Positions 16,794 to 24,576 of a stretch of 64,000 nucleotides of DNA are shown in pieces. Position 1 is the first letter of the stretch, and every line of letters begins with the position of its first letter. Below the pieces are notes generated by a model, which was not told where the DNA came from, ran no database searches, and was given only the letters and a program-made list of their open reading frames with translations. Source of the stretch: JAVBWO01 sp036677375 (lineage in GTDB: Bacteria > Bacillota > Dehalobacteriia > UBA4068 > UBA4997); contig JAVBWO010000020.1 in NCBI GenBank assembly GCA_036677375.1, positions 91,522-155,521 on the forward strand. Reading direction: 5' to 3'. Made by a program: the position numbers and the translations under genes.

Positions 16794-16828
16794 CCAAGCC
16801 CCGCCGGGTCGCACCAGGTGGGGCTTGG
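16794..16828 (+). terminator. Terminator after the subtilisin gene
   Basis: CCAAGCCCC-g-CC pairs with GG-t-GGGGCTTGG across an 11-base loop, followed by TTTGTT. Confidence 0.85.
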
Positions 16829-17020
16829 TTTGTTATCAGCAACAACCGCCGATGTCAAGCATGCTTGTTGTCTTGATTTAAGGTTCTTGATGATTTGCTG
16901 CCTGGATAGTATTGATTATTTGGCAATCAAGGCGTAAAAAAATGAATAAGAGGCATTTTATGATTGATACTAACCAAACGACCGTTTATATGAAATATAT
17001 TTTAAAAAGGGGCTGTCAAT

Positions 17021-17566
17021 ATGTTAGGTGTATCGATTCTTATATTTGTAGTTTTTTCTTTTATTGAGATTTTCACCTTTATTAAACTGAAGAATAGGAA
17101 TCAGGCGAAAATTGTCAAAACGGCAATTACCAGTTATATCATTTTCTCGCTTCTATGGCTGGCGGTTCAATGGCACCTTCTTGCGGTTAACGAGTATATT
17201 CTGATCTTATGTATGATATCCCTTGCCGGACATCATTATATAGGATTCTATTGGGATTTTTACATGCGGTCAAAAACAGTGGATCGTTATTTACATGCCT
17301 TCGGCACTTTTTCCTTTGCGTTGCTTTTCTATCGTTTGCTGCAAAATTTTGTATTAACGGGAGGTTCCAAGGCTTATCAGGCTATTTTTGTGTTTACAAC
17401 GGGGGTGGCGTTGGGCGCGTTATTTGAGACCTTTGAATATGCCCAAGATGCTAAAAACGGTACGCACCATCAGCACGGGCTTAAGGATACCAATTTCGAT
17501 GTGATTTTTAATATGATCGGCTCTCTGGGCGCTGCTATTTTTGCGTATTTCTATCTGGTTGTATAG
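17021..17566 (+). CDS. Integral membrane protein, DUF2238/YjdF-like
   Basis: This 181-residue protein has about five or six predicted membrane helices. It shares with the DUF2238/YjdF-type family a conserved loop with YLHAFGTF, an ALGALFETFEY segment and a DTNFDVIFNMIGSLGA stretch near the C-terminus. Function is unknown in the family. It stands alone: its own terminator follows 34 bases after the stop, and no other gene shares its transcript. Confidence is high that it is a real membrane protein, moderate for the family name. Confidence 0.75.
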   Translation: MLGVSILIFVVFSFIEIFTFIKLKNRNQAKIVKTAITSYIIFSLLWLAVQWHLLAVNEYILILCMISLAGHHYIGFYWDFYMRSKTVDRYLHAFGTFSFALLFYRLLQNFVLTGGSKAYQAIFVFTTGVALGALFETFEYAQDAKNGTHHQHGLKDTNFDVIFNMIGSLGAAIFAYFYLVV

Positions 17567-17599
17567 CTTTCTTAAAAAAAGATGAAAATAAAATGAATT

Positions 17600-17627
17600 A
17601 AAGTGGATGATGAATCCACTTTTTTTA
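17600..17627 (+). terminator. Terminator after the DUF2238-like gene
   Basis: AAAGTGGAT and ATCCACTTT form a 9-base stem with a five-base loop and a run of seven T. Confidence 0.9.
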
Positions 17628-17759
17628 TGTAACACTGCTACGGACCGTAACCATGATCTTACCTCCTCAGCATTGAATTTAATTTTTGTTTTTTCGCTAT
17701 TGTGATACTCTTTAAAATAGGGTATGCTGCAAACATGGAGTTTTTCAATATGGTAGCTA

Positions 17760-17788
17760 TTGACAAAAGGTAAAGCAAATTTTAATAT
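17760..17788 (+). promoter_or_regulatory. Sigma-A promoter of cysK
   Basis: TTGACA at 17760-17765 and TAATAT at 17783-17788 are separated by 17 bases, about 40 bases upstream of the cysK ATG. No T-box or S-box structure is visible. Confidence 0.6.
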
Positions 17789-17827
17789 TAATCATATAAT
17801 TTTAATATGAATTAAGGGGGAGAGGAA

Positions 17828-18760
17828 ATGGCTAAAATTTATCAATCATTGACGGATTTGATTGGGCAAACGCCGCTTCTGGAGCTGACCAATTATGAAA
17901 AGAAACATGAATTGAAAGCGGCGCTTATCGGCAAGCTGGAATATTTCAATCCCGCGGGAAGCGTGAAAGACAGAGTGGCCAAGGCGATGCTGGATGATGC
18001 GGAGGCCAAAGGGCTGCTTGCCCCAGGTGCTGTCATCATCGAGCCAACCAGCGGCAATACCGGAATTGGCTTGGCGGCTGTAGCGGCGGCCAGGGGTTAC
18101 CGGGCTATTTTCACCATGCCGGAGACCATGAGCATGGAGAGAAGGACCCTCTTGAAGGCTTACGGCGCGGAGATCGTGCTGACGGAAGGTGCCAAAGGCA
18201 TGAAAGGAGCCATTGCCAAGGCGGAAGAGCTGGCCCGGGAGATCCCCGGCGGCTTTATTCCCGGCCAATTCGTCAACCCTGCCAATCCCGCTGTGCATAA
18301 AGCCGCCACCGGTCCGGAGATCTGGCGGGATACCGACGGAACCGTTGCTGTTTTCGTAGCGGGCGTCGGCACCGGCGGCACCATAAGCGGTGTTGGAGAA
18401 TACTTGAAATCGCAAAATCCCGCTGTTCAGGTCGTAGCGGTGGAGCCGGCCGATTCTCCTGTACTTTCCAAAGGGACGGCGGGATCCCATAAGATCCAGG
18501 GCATCGGCGCCGGATTTGTGCCGAAAACCTTGAATACCGGCATCTATGACGAGATCATGACGGTGGAGAACGAAGACGCTTTTCGGGCCGGGAAAGAGCT
18601 TTCCAGAACGGAAGGCATCTTGGTCGGCATATCGTCCGGCGCCGCGTTGTGGGCGGCTACCGAAGTTGCCAAACGCCCGGAGAATGCGGGGAAGTGCATC
18701 GTCGTCCTCTTGCCTGATACCGGGGAGCGGTATCTCTCGACCCCATTATTTAGCGAATGA
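17828..18760 (+). CDS. cysK: Cysteine synthase A (O-acetylserine sulfhydrylase)
   Basis: CysK makes L-cysteine from O-acetylserine and sulfide with PLP. The PLP lysine is Lys47 in NPAGSVKDR, the substrate loop is PTSGNTGIGLA, the phosphate-binding loop is GVGTGGTISG, and the C-terminal ISSGAAL is typical. At 310 residues it is full length. It ends in its own terminator, so it is probably not co-transcribed with the selenoprotein locus downstream. An alternative reading as a cystathionine beta-synthase-like enzyme is less likely because the CysK motifs are complete. Confidence 0.95.
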   Translation: MAKIYQSLTDLIGQTPLLELTNYEKKHELKAALIGKLEYFNPAGSVKDRVAKAMLDDAEAKGLLAPGAVIIEPTSGNTGIGLAAVAAARGYRAIFTMPETMSMERRTLLKAYGAEIVLTEGAKGMKGAIAKAEELAREIPGGFIPGQFVNPANPAVHKAATGPEIWRDTDGTVAVFVAGVGTGGTISGVGEYLKSQNPAVQVVAVEPADSPVLSKGTAGSHKIQGIGAGFVPKTLNTGIYDEIMTVENEDAFRAGKELSRTEGILVGISSGAALWAATEVAKRPENAGKCIVVLLPDTGERYLSTPLFSE

Positions 18761-18796
18761 TTCTTTCCTTATAAGTATAATTAACATATAGAATTA

Positions 18797-18844
18797 AGAC
18801 ACAAAAGACAGGAGAGCCCTTGATGCCTCCTGTTTTTTGTGTCT
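18797..18844 (+). terminator. Terminator after cysK
   Basis: A long stem pairs AGACACAAAA with TTTTGTGTCT and ACAGGAG with CTCCTGT around an 11-base loop. Confidence 0.85.
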
Positions 18845-19025
18845 AAGGTGCTAATTCCCAGCATACAATAAATTGTATCATTAATCGAAAGATCAAAGAT
18901 GTCCCGGAAGCGGATTTTTAAGAAAATATATTCCAATAAAACCTTTTAATAAAATTTTTATTTTTATTAATAAAATATTTTCTAATAGATTTGATTGAAT
19001 ATTTAAAAAATATTACATGATTTTC
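18845..19025. other. AT-rich intergenic region before the XRE-cupin gene
   Basis: I see no gene here. The stretch 18920-19020 is very AT-rich, with long A/T tracts that could be UP-element or binding DNA for the promoter at 19026-19054. Confidence 0.4.
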
Positions 19026-19054
19026 TTGAAAATATTCAGTGAATCGAATATAAT
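19026..19054 (+). promoter_or_regulatory. Sigma-A promoter of the XRE-cupin/selenoprotein locus
   Basis: TTGAAA at 19026-19031 and a perfect TATAAT at 19049-19054 are 17 bases apart. The start of transcription would be near 19061, about 83 bases before the GTG. Confidence 0.75.
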
Positions 19055-19143
19055 GTTTTTGGAGAAAGCGGCCAAGAAGCTATCGGTAAATAATCCGTCA
19101 TAATATTATAACGGCGAATTATGGTAGTAGGAGGAGAGTTGTT

Positions 19144-19689
19144 GTGGAACATATCGGTTCGCGCCTACGGGAGCTTCGAAAACGCAATAAGGTATCTTTG
19201 CTGGAACTGGCGAAATGCACCCAAATGTCTTATTCCTTCCTTTCCCAGTTGGAAAACGGCAAATATTCTATCACCATTGCCAATCTGCAAAGGCTGGCGG
19301 AATTTTTTGGTGTGGATATGGTCTATTTTTTACAGCATAACGATCCCGATAAGATCCATGTCACCAGAAAAAGCAATCCGGCGCTTCCCGCGGTGGAAGA
19401 GGGTATGGTTTACCAGATCCTGACCACGGGAGACGAGGAGCATATGCAGGTATCCAGGGTCCAACTACCCATGAATTTCCCCGATGCCCAGCATTTGCGC
19501 AGTCATGCCACAGGAGATGAAGTGCTTTATGTTTTAAGCGGCTGTTTATCGGTACAGGTGGGGGAAAATAATTATGTTTTGGAACTTGGCGACACCATCT
19601 ATTACCCTGCTACCTATGGTCATTATATGGCCGCTATTGAAGAAGGTACAACGTTTTTCCTGATTAGGGCGCCCGCGCAAAAAGAATAA
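19144..19689 (+). CDS. XRE-family regulator with C-terminal cupin domain
   Basis: This 181-residue protein has an N-terminal XRE helix-turn-helix at about 5-60 (IGSRLRELRKRNKVSLLELA and SYSFLSQLENGKYS) and a C-terminal cupin at about 100-175 (HATGDEVLYVLSGCLSVQVG and LELGDTIYYPATYGHYM). Such proteins sense a small ligand, often an amino acid or amine, and control an adjacent catabolic or transport locus. GTG 19144 lies after GGAGGAGAG. It is 81 bases upstream of the selenoprotein gene, same strand and with no terminator between, so it is the probable local regulator. The cupin metal ligands are only partly conserved, so it may bind ligand rather than act as an enzyme. Confidence 0.9.
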   Translation: MEHIGSRLRELRKRNKVSLLELAKCTQMSYSFLSQLENGKYSITIANLQRLAEFFGVDMVYFLQHNDPDKIHVTRKSNPALPAVEEGMVYQILTTGDEEHMQVSRVQLPMNFPDAQHLRSHATGDEVLYVLSGCLSVQVGENNYVLELGDTIYYPATYGHYMAAIEEGTTFFLIRAPAQKE

Positions 19690-19770
19690 AATTGGTTTTG
19701 CTAAACGGTAAGTGGCATACCGTTAAATTGGCAGTGTCGAAAACAGGAAAACAGGAAATGAGGTGGACGT

Positions 19771-21108
19771 ATGACGCTCAAAGCACTCTGCTATATCAAC
19801 CAGTTCTACGCCGGTATCGGCGGCGAGGCTCAGGCCCATGAAGGGCTGCATGTTTATGAAGGAGCCAAAGGCCCCGGCATTGGGATGGAGGCCATGTGGG
19901 GCGGGGAAATGATGGTGGTGCGCACCCTGGCCTGCGGTGACAATCATTTCAACATTGACGAGAACTATGAAGCGCTGAAGCCGGAACTGAAAAGGTTTGT
20001 GGAGGAGGTGGAACCGGATGTGGTCATTGCGGGCCCTGCCTTTAACGCCGGACGCTATGGCGTGGCCTGTGCCAAGTTTTGTGATTTTGTCCGTTTTGAG
20101 CTGGGTATCCCCGCCGTTTGCGCCATGTCGCCACAAAACCCGGCGGTGCAGATGTTTGTTTTGAATCATTACATCGTGGAAACTACCCAAACGGCTGCCG
20201 GTATGCGCAGCTCCCTGCCGCCGCTGGCCAGGCTTGCTTTAAAGCTGGCGAAAGGGGAAAGGATCGGCACCGCTTCGGAAGAGGGTTATATCCCCACCGG
20301 ACATCGGGTTAATGAGTATGATGAGAAATCCGGCGCCAAGCGGGTGGTGGAGATGCTGGTAAAAAAAATGAACCGCCAGCCTTACCGTACCGAAATTCCC
20401 TTAAGAAAATTAAGCAAGGTTCCGGCGGCGCCGGCTTTAAAAGACCCGGCTAAAGCCAGGATCGCCTTGATTACCACCGGTGGTCTGGTACCCAAAGGCA
20501 ATCCGGATAAGCTGAAAATGCTATGCTCCGTTGCCTATGGCACTTATCCCATAGACGCCGTTACATTTAACAGTAATAACTACGAGTCCATCCATGGCGG
20601 TTATGATACCACCACAGTAAACGAAAATCCCAACCGTCTGGTGCCTTACGAAGAGGCAACCAAACTGGAAAAGGAAGGGGTGATTGGCGAACTGGCGCAA
20701 TATTTTTTGGCCACCTGCGGTATTGGCACCAATGTGGCCATGAGTGAGAAGCTGGGGCACCAAATGGCGCTGCAGTTGAAGAAAGACGGCGTGCAGGGCG
20801 TTATCCTTTCTTCGGCCTGAGGTACCTGCACACGCTGCGGTGCAGTGATTTCCAAAGAATTTGACAAAGAAGGCATCCCCATTGCCCATGTCAATGCTTT
20901 CTCCTCCATTGCTTTGTCCGCGGGAGCCAACCGGATCATAACGGGCGGGGATTTTACCTGCCCCATCGGCGACCCGGAACTGCCGCCTGAACGGGAAAAG
21001 GATTATATGAGGAATATCCTTTTAAAGGCCCTGGAAGCCATCGCAACCGATGTAAGCGGGCCTACCATTTTCAGCGTGCGCAAAGGCGAAGGGAAGGAGG
21101 CAAAATAA
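19771..21108 (+). CDS. GrdB-like reductase selenoprotein (UGA at 20818-20820 read as selenocysteine)
   Basis: This is a homologue of GrdB, the substrate-specific selenoprotein B subunit of glycine/betaine/sarcosine reductases. The frame runs from ATG 19771 (AGGTGG upstream) to TAA 21106, interrupted only by one UGA, codon 350. Around it the protein reads GVILSSA-U-GTCTRCGAVIS, matching the U-x-x-C-x-x-C selenocysteine motif of GrdB. The rest is also GrdB-like: YINQFYAGIGGE at the start, VIAGPAFNAGRYGVAC, AAGMRSSLPPLARLALKLAKGE, and GGLVPKGNPD. Both flanks match GrdB, so the stop is not a nonsense mutation. The product would be 445 residues. A hairpin at 20826-20845 is a candidate SECIS. The GrdE-like gene follows after one base. 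Substrate is unknown; the usual partners GrdA, GrdC and GrdD are not in the window. Standard gene callers would split it at the UGA. Confidence 0.93.
20818..20850 (+). promoter_or_regulatory. Candidate SECIS element after the in-frame UGA
   Basis: Five bases after the UGA, CTGCAC (20826-20831) pairs perfectly with GTGCAG (20840-20845) around an eight-base loop ACGCTGCG. The position within the coding sequence immediately 3' of the UGA is that of bacterial SECIS hairpins bound by SelB. Confidence 0.65.
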
Positions 21109-21109
21109 C

Positions 21110-22432
21110 ATGGATCGCAAATTGACCAGAAATTATTTTATAGTCCGCGAATTGGCGGAAGGTGAGCGTTGCGCCTACGAAAACGGCGTTCTGACGGTGA
21201 ATTATGACGAACTGCTGGAAGTTGCCGCACCTCATCTGAAAAACATTGCCAAGGTCTGGTTCGAAGTCTGCCGTCCGGGGGAAAACGCCAGGATCATTCA
21301 TGTTTTAGACGTGATCCAACCCATGTTTAAGGTAGAAACCCCCAATCATCGGGGCGGCGAATATGCGGGGATCTTAAATATGCCCTTTACCGCCGGCACC
21401 GGCACCACCAACCTTTTGGACGGTTTTTCCGTCATGCAATGCGCCGCCTTGCCCTGGGACGAGGTGAACGCCTCCAGCGGGCTGCTCTATACCAGAGACG
21501 GCATAATTGAAATGACAGGCTTCTATCAGGACCATACCCCCTTTGCCAAAACCATTAACCTCATCATGAACTTTGCGGTGCAGGACGGTAAATCCGCCGA
21601 AGAATATGACAACGATATCCGAAAAAGCTCCATGCGGGTAGCCCAATACCTGGCCAGTCTGACCAAAGACAAGATACCGGATGAGGTGAAGGTCTTTGAA
21701 AATAGGCCGGTGGAAGGCCTGCCCAAGGTGGCCTTGGTGTGGCAGTGTCAGAATCAGGGCGTCTATGCCAATACCCTCCTTTACGGCCTGCCCATTTATG
21801 ATATCGTGCCCACTTTGCTGCATCCCAACGAAATGCTGGACGGCTGTGTGGTCAGCGGTAATTTTGCTTGGCCTACCAATAAAGTACCCACCTATATCCA
21901 TGTCAACCATCCCATCATCCTGGAGCTTTACGAGCATCACGGCGTAGATCTCAACTTTATAGGGGTTATTTTCTGCCGCAGTCATAATCCCAGCAACTGG
22001 CATAAGGAGCGTTGTTCCCAGATATGTGCCAAAATGGCGGATATGCTGGACGCCGACGGCATCATCATGGCCTGGGAGGGTGGCGGCAATGCCGCCATCG
22101 ACGGTATGCTTACCATTCAGCACGCCGAGCTTCGGGGCATTGATGGGGCCATTATCACCTTTGAATTCGGCGGCAAAGACGGTACCGAAGGGCAGCTTTT
22201 AGTGGACGACGTGCCGGAAGCCAATGCCATCGTCAGCTCCAGCAGCTGGGAACGGCCTGTTCATCTGGACGCGGTGGAAAAAGCCTATGGGGGCAGCTTT
22301 ATGCGCCTGGATAAGGATACGGGGGGTTATTTCCCGCCGGCTACCGCCGCCATTGATTTCCCTACTAATATTTATATGTATATGGGCGGCAACCATACGG
22401 GCTATAGCCACATGACTTGCCACGAATATTAA
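21110..22432 (+). CDS. GrdE-like reductase component B subunit, lacking the expected pyruvoyl cysteine
   Basis: The 440-residue protein resembles GrdE, the pyruvoyl-containing precursor subunit of protein B in glycine-type reductases. Similar stretches include KDGV-like ENGVLTVN at the start, a GTGTTNLLDGFSVM segment, YTRDGIIEMTGFYQDHTPF, the VPTLLHPNEMLDG stretch, VPTYIHVNHPIILELY and the C-terminal HMTCHEY. In GrdE the precursor is cleaved at a cysteine that forms the pyruvoyl group; by my alignment from memory that position is in SGN-C, but here it is SGN-F (Phe252), with the nearest cysteine at 246. It therefore may not be processed, or uses another residue. It starts one base after the GrdB-like stop, with GGAGG inside that gene, so the two are coupled and probably form a complex. 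Confidence 0.85.
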   Translation: MDRKLTRNYFIVRELAEGERCAYENGVLTVNYDELLEVAAPHLKNIAKVWFEVCRPGENARIIHVLDVIQPMFKVETPNHRGGEYAGILNMPFTAGTGTTNLLDGFSVMQCAALPWDEVNASSGLLYTRDGIIEMTGFYQDHTPFAKTINLIMNFAVQDGKSAEEYDNDIRKSSMRVAQYLASLTKDKIPDEVKVFENRPVEGLPKVALVWQCQNQGVYANTLLYGLPIYDIVPTLLHPNEMLDGCVVSGNFAWPTNKVPTYIHVNHPIILELYEHHGVDLNFIGVIFCRSHNPSNWHKERCSQICAKMADMLDADGIIMAWEGGGNAAIDGMLTIQHAELRGIDGAIITFEFGGKDGTEGQLLVDDVPEANAIVSSSSWERPVHLDAVEKAYGGSFMRLDKDTGGYFPPATAAIDFPTNIYMYMGGNHTGYSHMTCHEY

Positions 22433-22736
22433 GAGCCAATCAAAAGCCTTCTTGGAAAACATTGCAATCGCATTGCATCTTGATTCTAAAGTTTTTTTAA
22501 TCGCCAAGAACCTAGTACACCGAATCCTTGTGTACATCGGCGGTCTGTTTTGTGCAATACTGCGTTGTTGTCAATCAGAATACATAAAGGATTCCTCAAG
22601 ACTTTGCCTTGTCCTGCGCAAAACATCCTAACCGCTATATCACAATTTTAGATGTTACAGTGTACTAGAGTGGAAAAACATGACAAAGGCTACTGACATT
22701 TGAAAAATTTGAATGAATTTTATTTGGAGGTGCGGA
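22433..22736. other. Intergenic region with spaced inverted repeat
   Basis: No gene is supported. CTAGTACAC at 22512-22520 and GTGTACTAG at 22660-22668 are perfect 9-base inverted repeats; a third half (GTGTAC) lies at 22530-22535, giving GTACAC-N9-GTGTAC. These could be operator half-sites for the permease gene or the ends of a short degenerate element. Confidence 0.45.
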
Positions 22737-24095
22737 ATGTCGAAGAATTTTGGAAACGGCAATTTAGCGCAGGGTGCGTTATCGACCTTGGATTGTGTCA
22801 TGCTTCTCATGGGGGGAATGATCGGCAGCGCTATCTTTTCTTTATCCGGCGTTACCTATGCCATGGCCGGCCCCGCAACAATAATTACATGGATCTTAGC
22901 CGCGGCTCTCCTGTTGGTCTACGGCTTGGTAGTTGCGGAATTGGCTTGCCTTTATCCTGTTTCCGGCGGTTTGTATGTTTATCCCAGAGAGATTTTAGGC
23001 AATACGAAAGCGCAAAAGGAATTTTGGGGCTGGCTCAGCGCCTGGGCTTATTTGAACCCTTCCATCTTGGGGACTTCCTTTGCGGCGATCTTTGTTTCTA
23101 CCTACTTAGGGACTATCATCCCGGTGGTCTCCCAACATCAAATCTTATTTGCTGTTTTAGGCTGTGCTATATGCGGAATTCTTAACATCTTTAAAATCTC
23201 CATCATGGGAAAAGTCAACTTAGTCTTGGTGCTTGGCTTGGTCGTCACGCTGGTGATTTATTCTCTCTTTGGCTTTACCGCTTTTTCGACGAGTAATTTT
23301 ACCCCCTTCTTTACGCAGGGTTCCGGCGGAGCCAGCGGCTTCTTGGGGGCTATTCCCAACGCCATGCTGGCTTATGGCGCTATTGTAGCGATTGCTACCA
23401 TCGGCGCTGAAGTCAAGAATCCCAAAAAGACCATTCCCAAAGCCATGATAATATCGATTATCGTAACCACGGTTCTTTATGTCATAGTCGTGATCGCTAC
23501 GGTAGGCATGCTGGATACCCAAGCCTTCGTTGAAAATCATCAGTTACAATATTATCCCTTATATGCCGCTGCATCCGCAGCTCTTCCGGGAAGCGCCTCC
23601 TGGCTTTCGGTGATCATTTCCTTAGGCGCCTTGATCGCTCTTTTTACTACCATGCTGGTATTGATCATGTCGGCGGGGCGTACCATTATGGCGGCGGCGC
23701 AATCCGGTTTCCTGCCCGGATTTTTGGGCAGGATCAGCCCCCGTACCCAATCACCTGTTGCCGCTATTGTTTTGTCGACGGTTGTTGCCGCGGTGATTGC
23801 CTGTTTTCCGCAATTTACCAGAGAGATCGTGGGCACCGGCGCTACCTGCAAACTGGTGACCATTGTCATCATGGTTTATACCTTACTGGTAGCCAGGAAG
23901 AAGCTTGCTCCGGAACCGGGCAATTTTCGGTTGCCCGGGGGTTCCTTCCTGCCTGTTTTGGTGGTAGCTCTCCTGGTTGCCTTCATGTTCCTGCAAGGTG
24001 CTGCGCCCTTGGCTTTGGCCGGTATCTGGTTCGCCATCGGTTTGGTGATCTATGGAATTTTCCTGGGACTTTCTCGAAATAAAAACACCGTTTAA
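22737..24095 (+). CDS. APC-family amino acid/amine permease
   Basis: This 452-residue protein has about 12 membrane helices and the APC signature in helix 1 (CVMLLMGGMIGSAIFSLSGV), with the conserved GAEVKNPKKTIPKA motif after helix 6. It would import an amino acid or amine. ATG 22737 has TTGGAGGTG upstream; an ATG at 22713 precedes this ribosome site and is unlikely. It lies on the same strand as the GrdB/GrdE-like pair, 304 bases downstream, and a strong terminator follows, so it probably brings in the substrate of that system. The substrate cannot be read from the sequence. Confidence 0.9.
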   Translation: MSKNFGNGNLAQGALSTLDCVMLLMGGMIGSAIFSLSGVTYAMAGPATIITWILAAALLLVYGLVVAELACLYPVSGGLYVYPREILGNTKAQKEFWGWLSAWAYLNPSILGTSFAAIFVSTYLGTIIPVVSQHQILFAVLGCAICGILNIFKISIMGKVNLVLVLGLVVTLVIYSLFGFTAFSTSNFTPFFTQGSGGASGFLGAIPNAMLAYGAIVAIATIGAEVKNPKKTIPKAMIISIIVTTVLYVIVVIATVGMLDTQAFVENHQLQYYPLYAAASAALPGSASWLSVIISLGALIALFTTMLVLIMSAGRTIMAAAQSGFLPGFLGRISPRTQSPVAAIVLSTVVAAVIACFPQFTREIVGTGATCKLVTIVIMVYTLLVARKKLAPEPGNFRLPGGSFLPVLVVALLVAFMFLQGAAPLALAGIWFAIGLVIYGIFLGLSRNKNTV

Positions 24096-24180
24096 GAGTG
24101 CTTTTGTAAAACCAATCACAATAAAGGGCAGAGTTTTTATTTGGCGGCCTAGGCAAAGCCGAAAGAGAAAACAACGAATA

Positions 24181-24214
24181 AAACGGCGCCCGCAGTATTC
24201 TGCGGGCGCCGTTT
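24181..24214 (+). terminator. Terminator after the APC permease
   Basis: A perfect 15-base GC-rich stem (AAACGGCGCCCGCAG and complement) with a four-base loop; T's are few on the 3' side. Confidence 0.85.
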
Positions 24215-24467
24215 GGTTGATAACTTCAGTTTGTTGAGGACGTGGCGTATGCGAAAAAAACCCTGAAAAAAGTGGTCGTTGTTGCCGATAAAACCACGCG
24301 CTAGGCGCGTGGGACCAGAAAAAAGCGATGCCTGTGAGGATGAAATAAAAAGCGTTTAAGCCGCAGGCAGCTGGCGCCGGGCAGGAAATGCTTGACTTGT
24401 CCAATACTTGTTTTGGGCAAAAAACTGATAAAAATAGGATCATTAGGAAAAAACTGGCTGCAATATC
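24215..24467. other. Intergenic region before htpG
   Basis: A short perfect hairpin (CCACGCGC-TAG-GCGCGTGG, 24294-24312) without a T-run is the only structure I see. No gene is supported. Confidence 0.4.
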
Positions 24468-24496
24468 TTGATTTTTTATCCAAAAAAGCTTATGAT
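24468..24496 (+). promoter_or_regulatory. Sigma-A promoter of htpG
   Basis: TTGATT at 24468 and TATGAT at 24491 are separated by 17 bases, just upstream of the CIRCE element. Confidence 0.75.
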
Positions 24497-24504
24497 AAAG
24501 ATAA

Positions 24505-24531
24505 TTAGCACTCATAAGCTTTAAGTGCTAA
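24505..24531 (+). promoter_or_regulatory. CIRCE element (HrcA operator)
   Basis: TTAGCACTC-N9-AAGTGCTAA differs from the CIRCE consensus TTAGCACTC-N9-GAGTGCTAA in one base. It lies at the expected transcription start of htpG, so HrcA should repress the gene at normal temperature. Confidence 0.9.
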
Positions 24532-24576
24532 CAAAAATCATCACAACGACAATAATGATATCGAGGTGTTTCTATC

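Noticed and set aside
20818..20820. UGA taken as a stop, giving two broken genes
   Set aside because: The sequence on both sides matches GrdB in one continuous frame and the codon falls exactly at the selenocysteine position, so a pseudogene or sequencing error is less likely.
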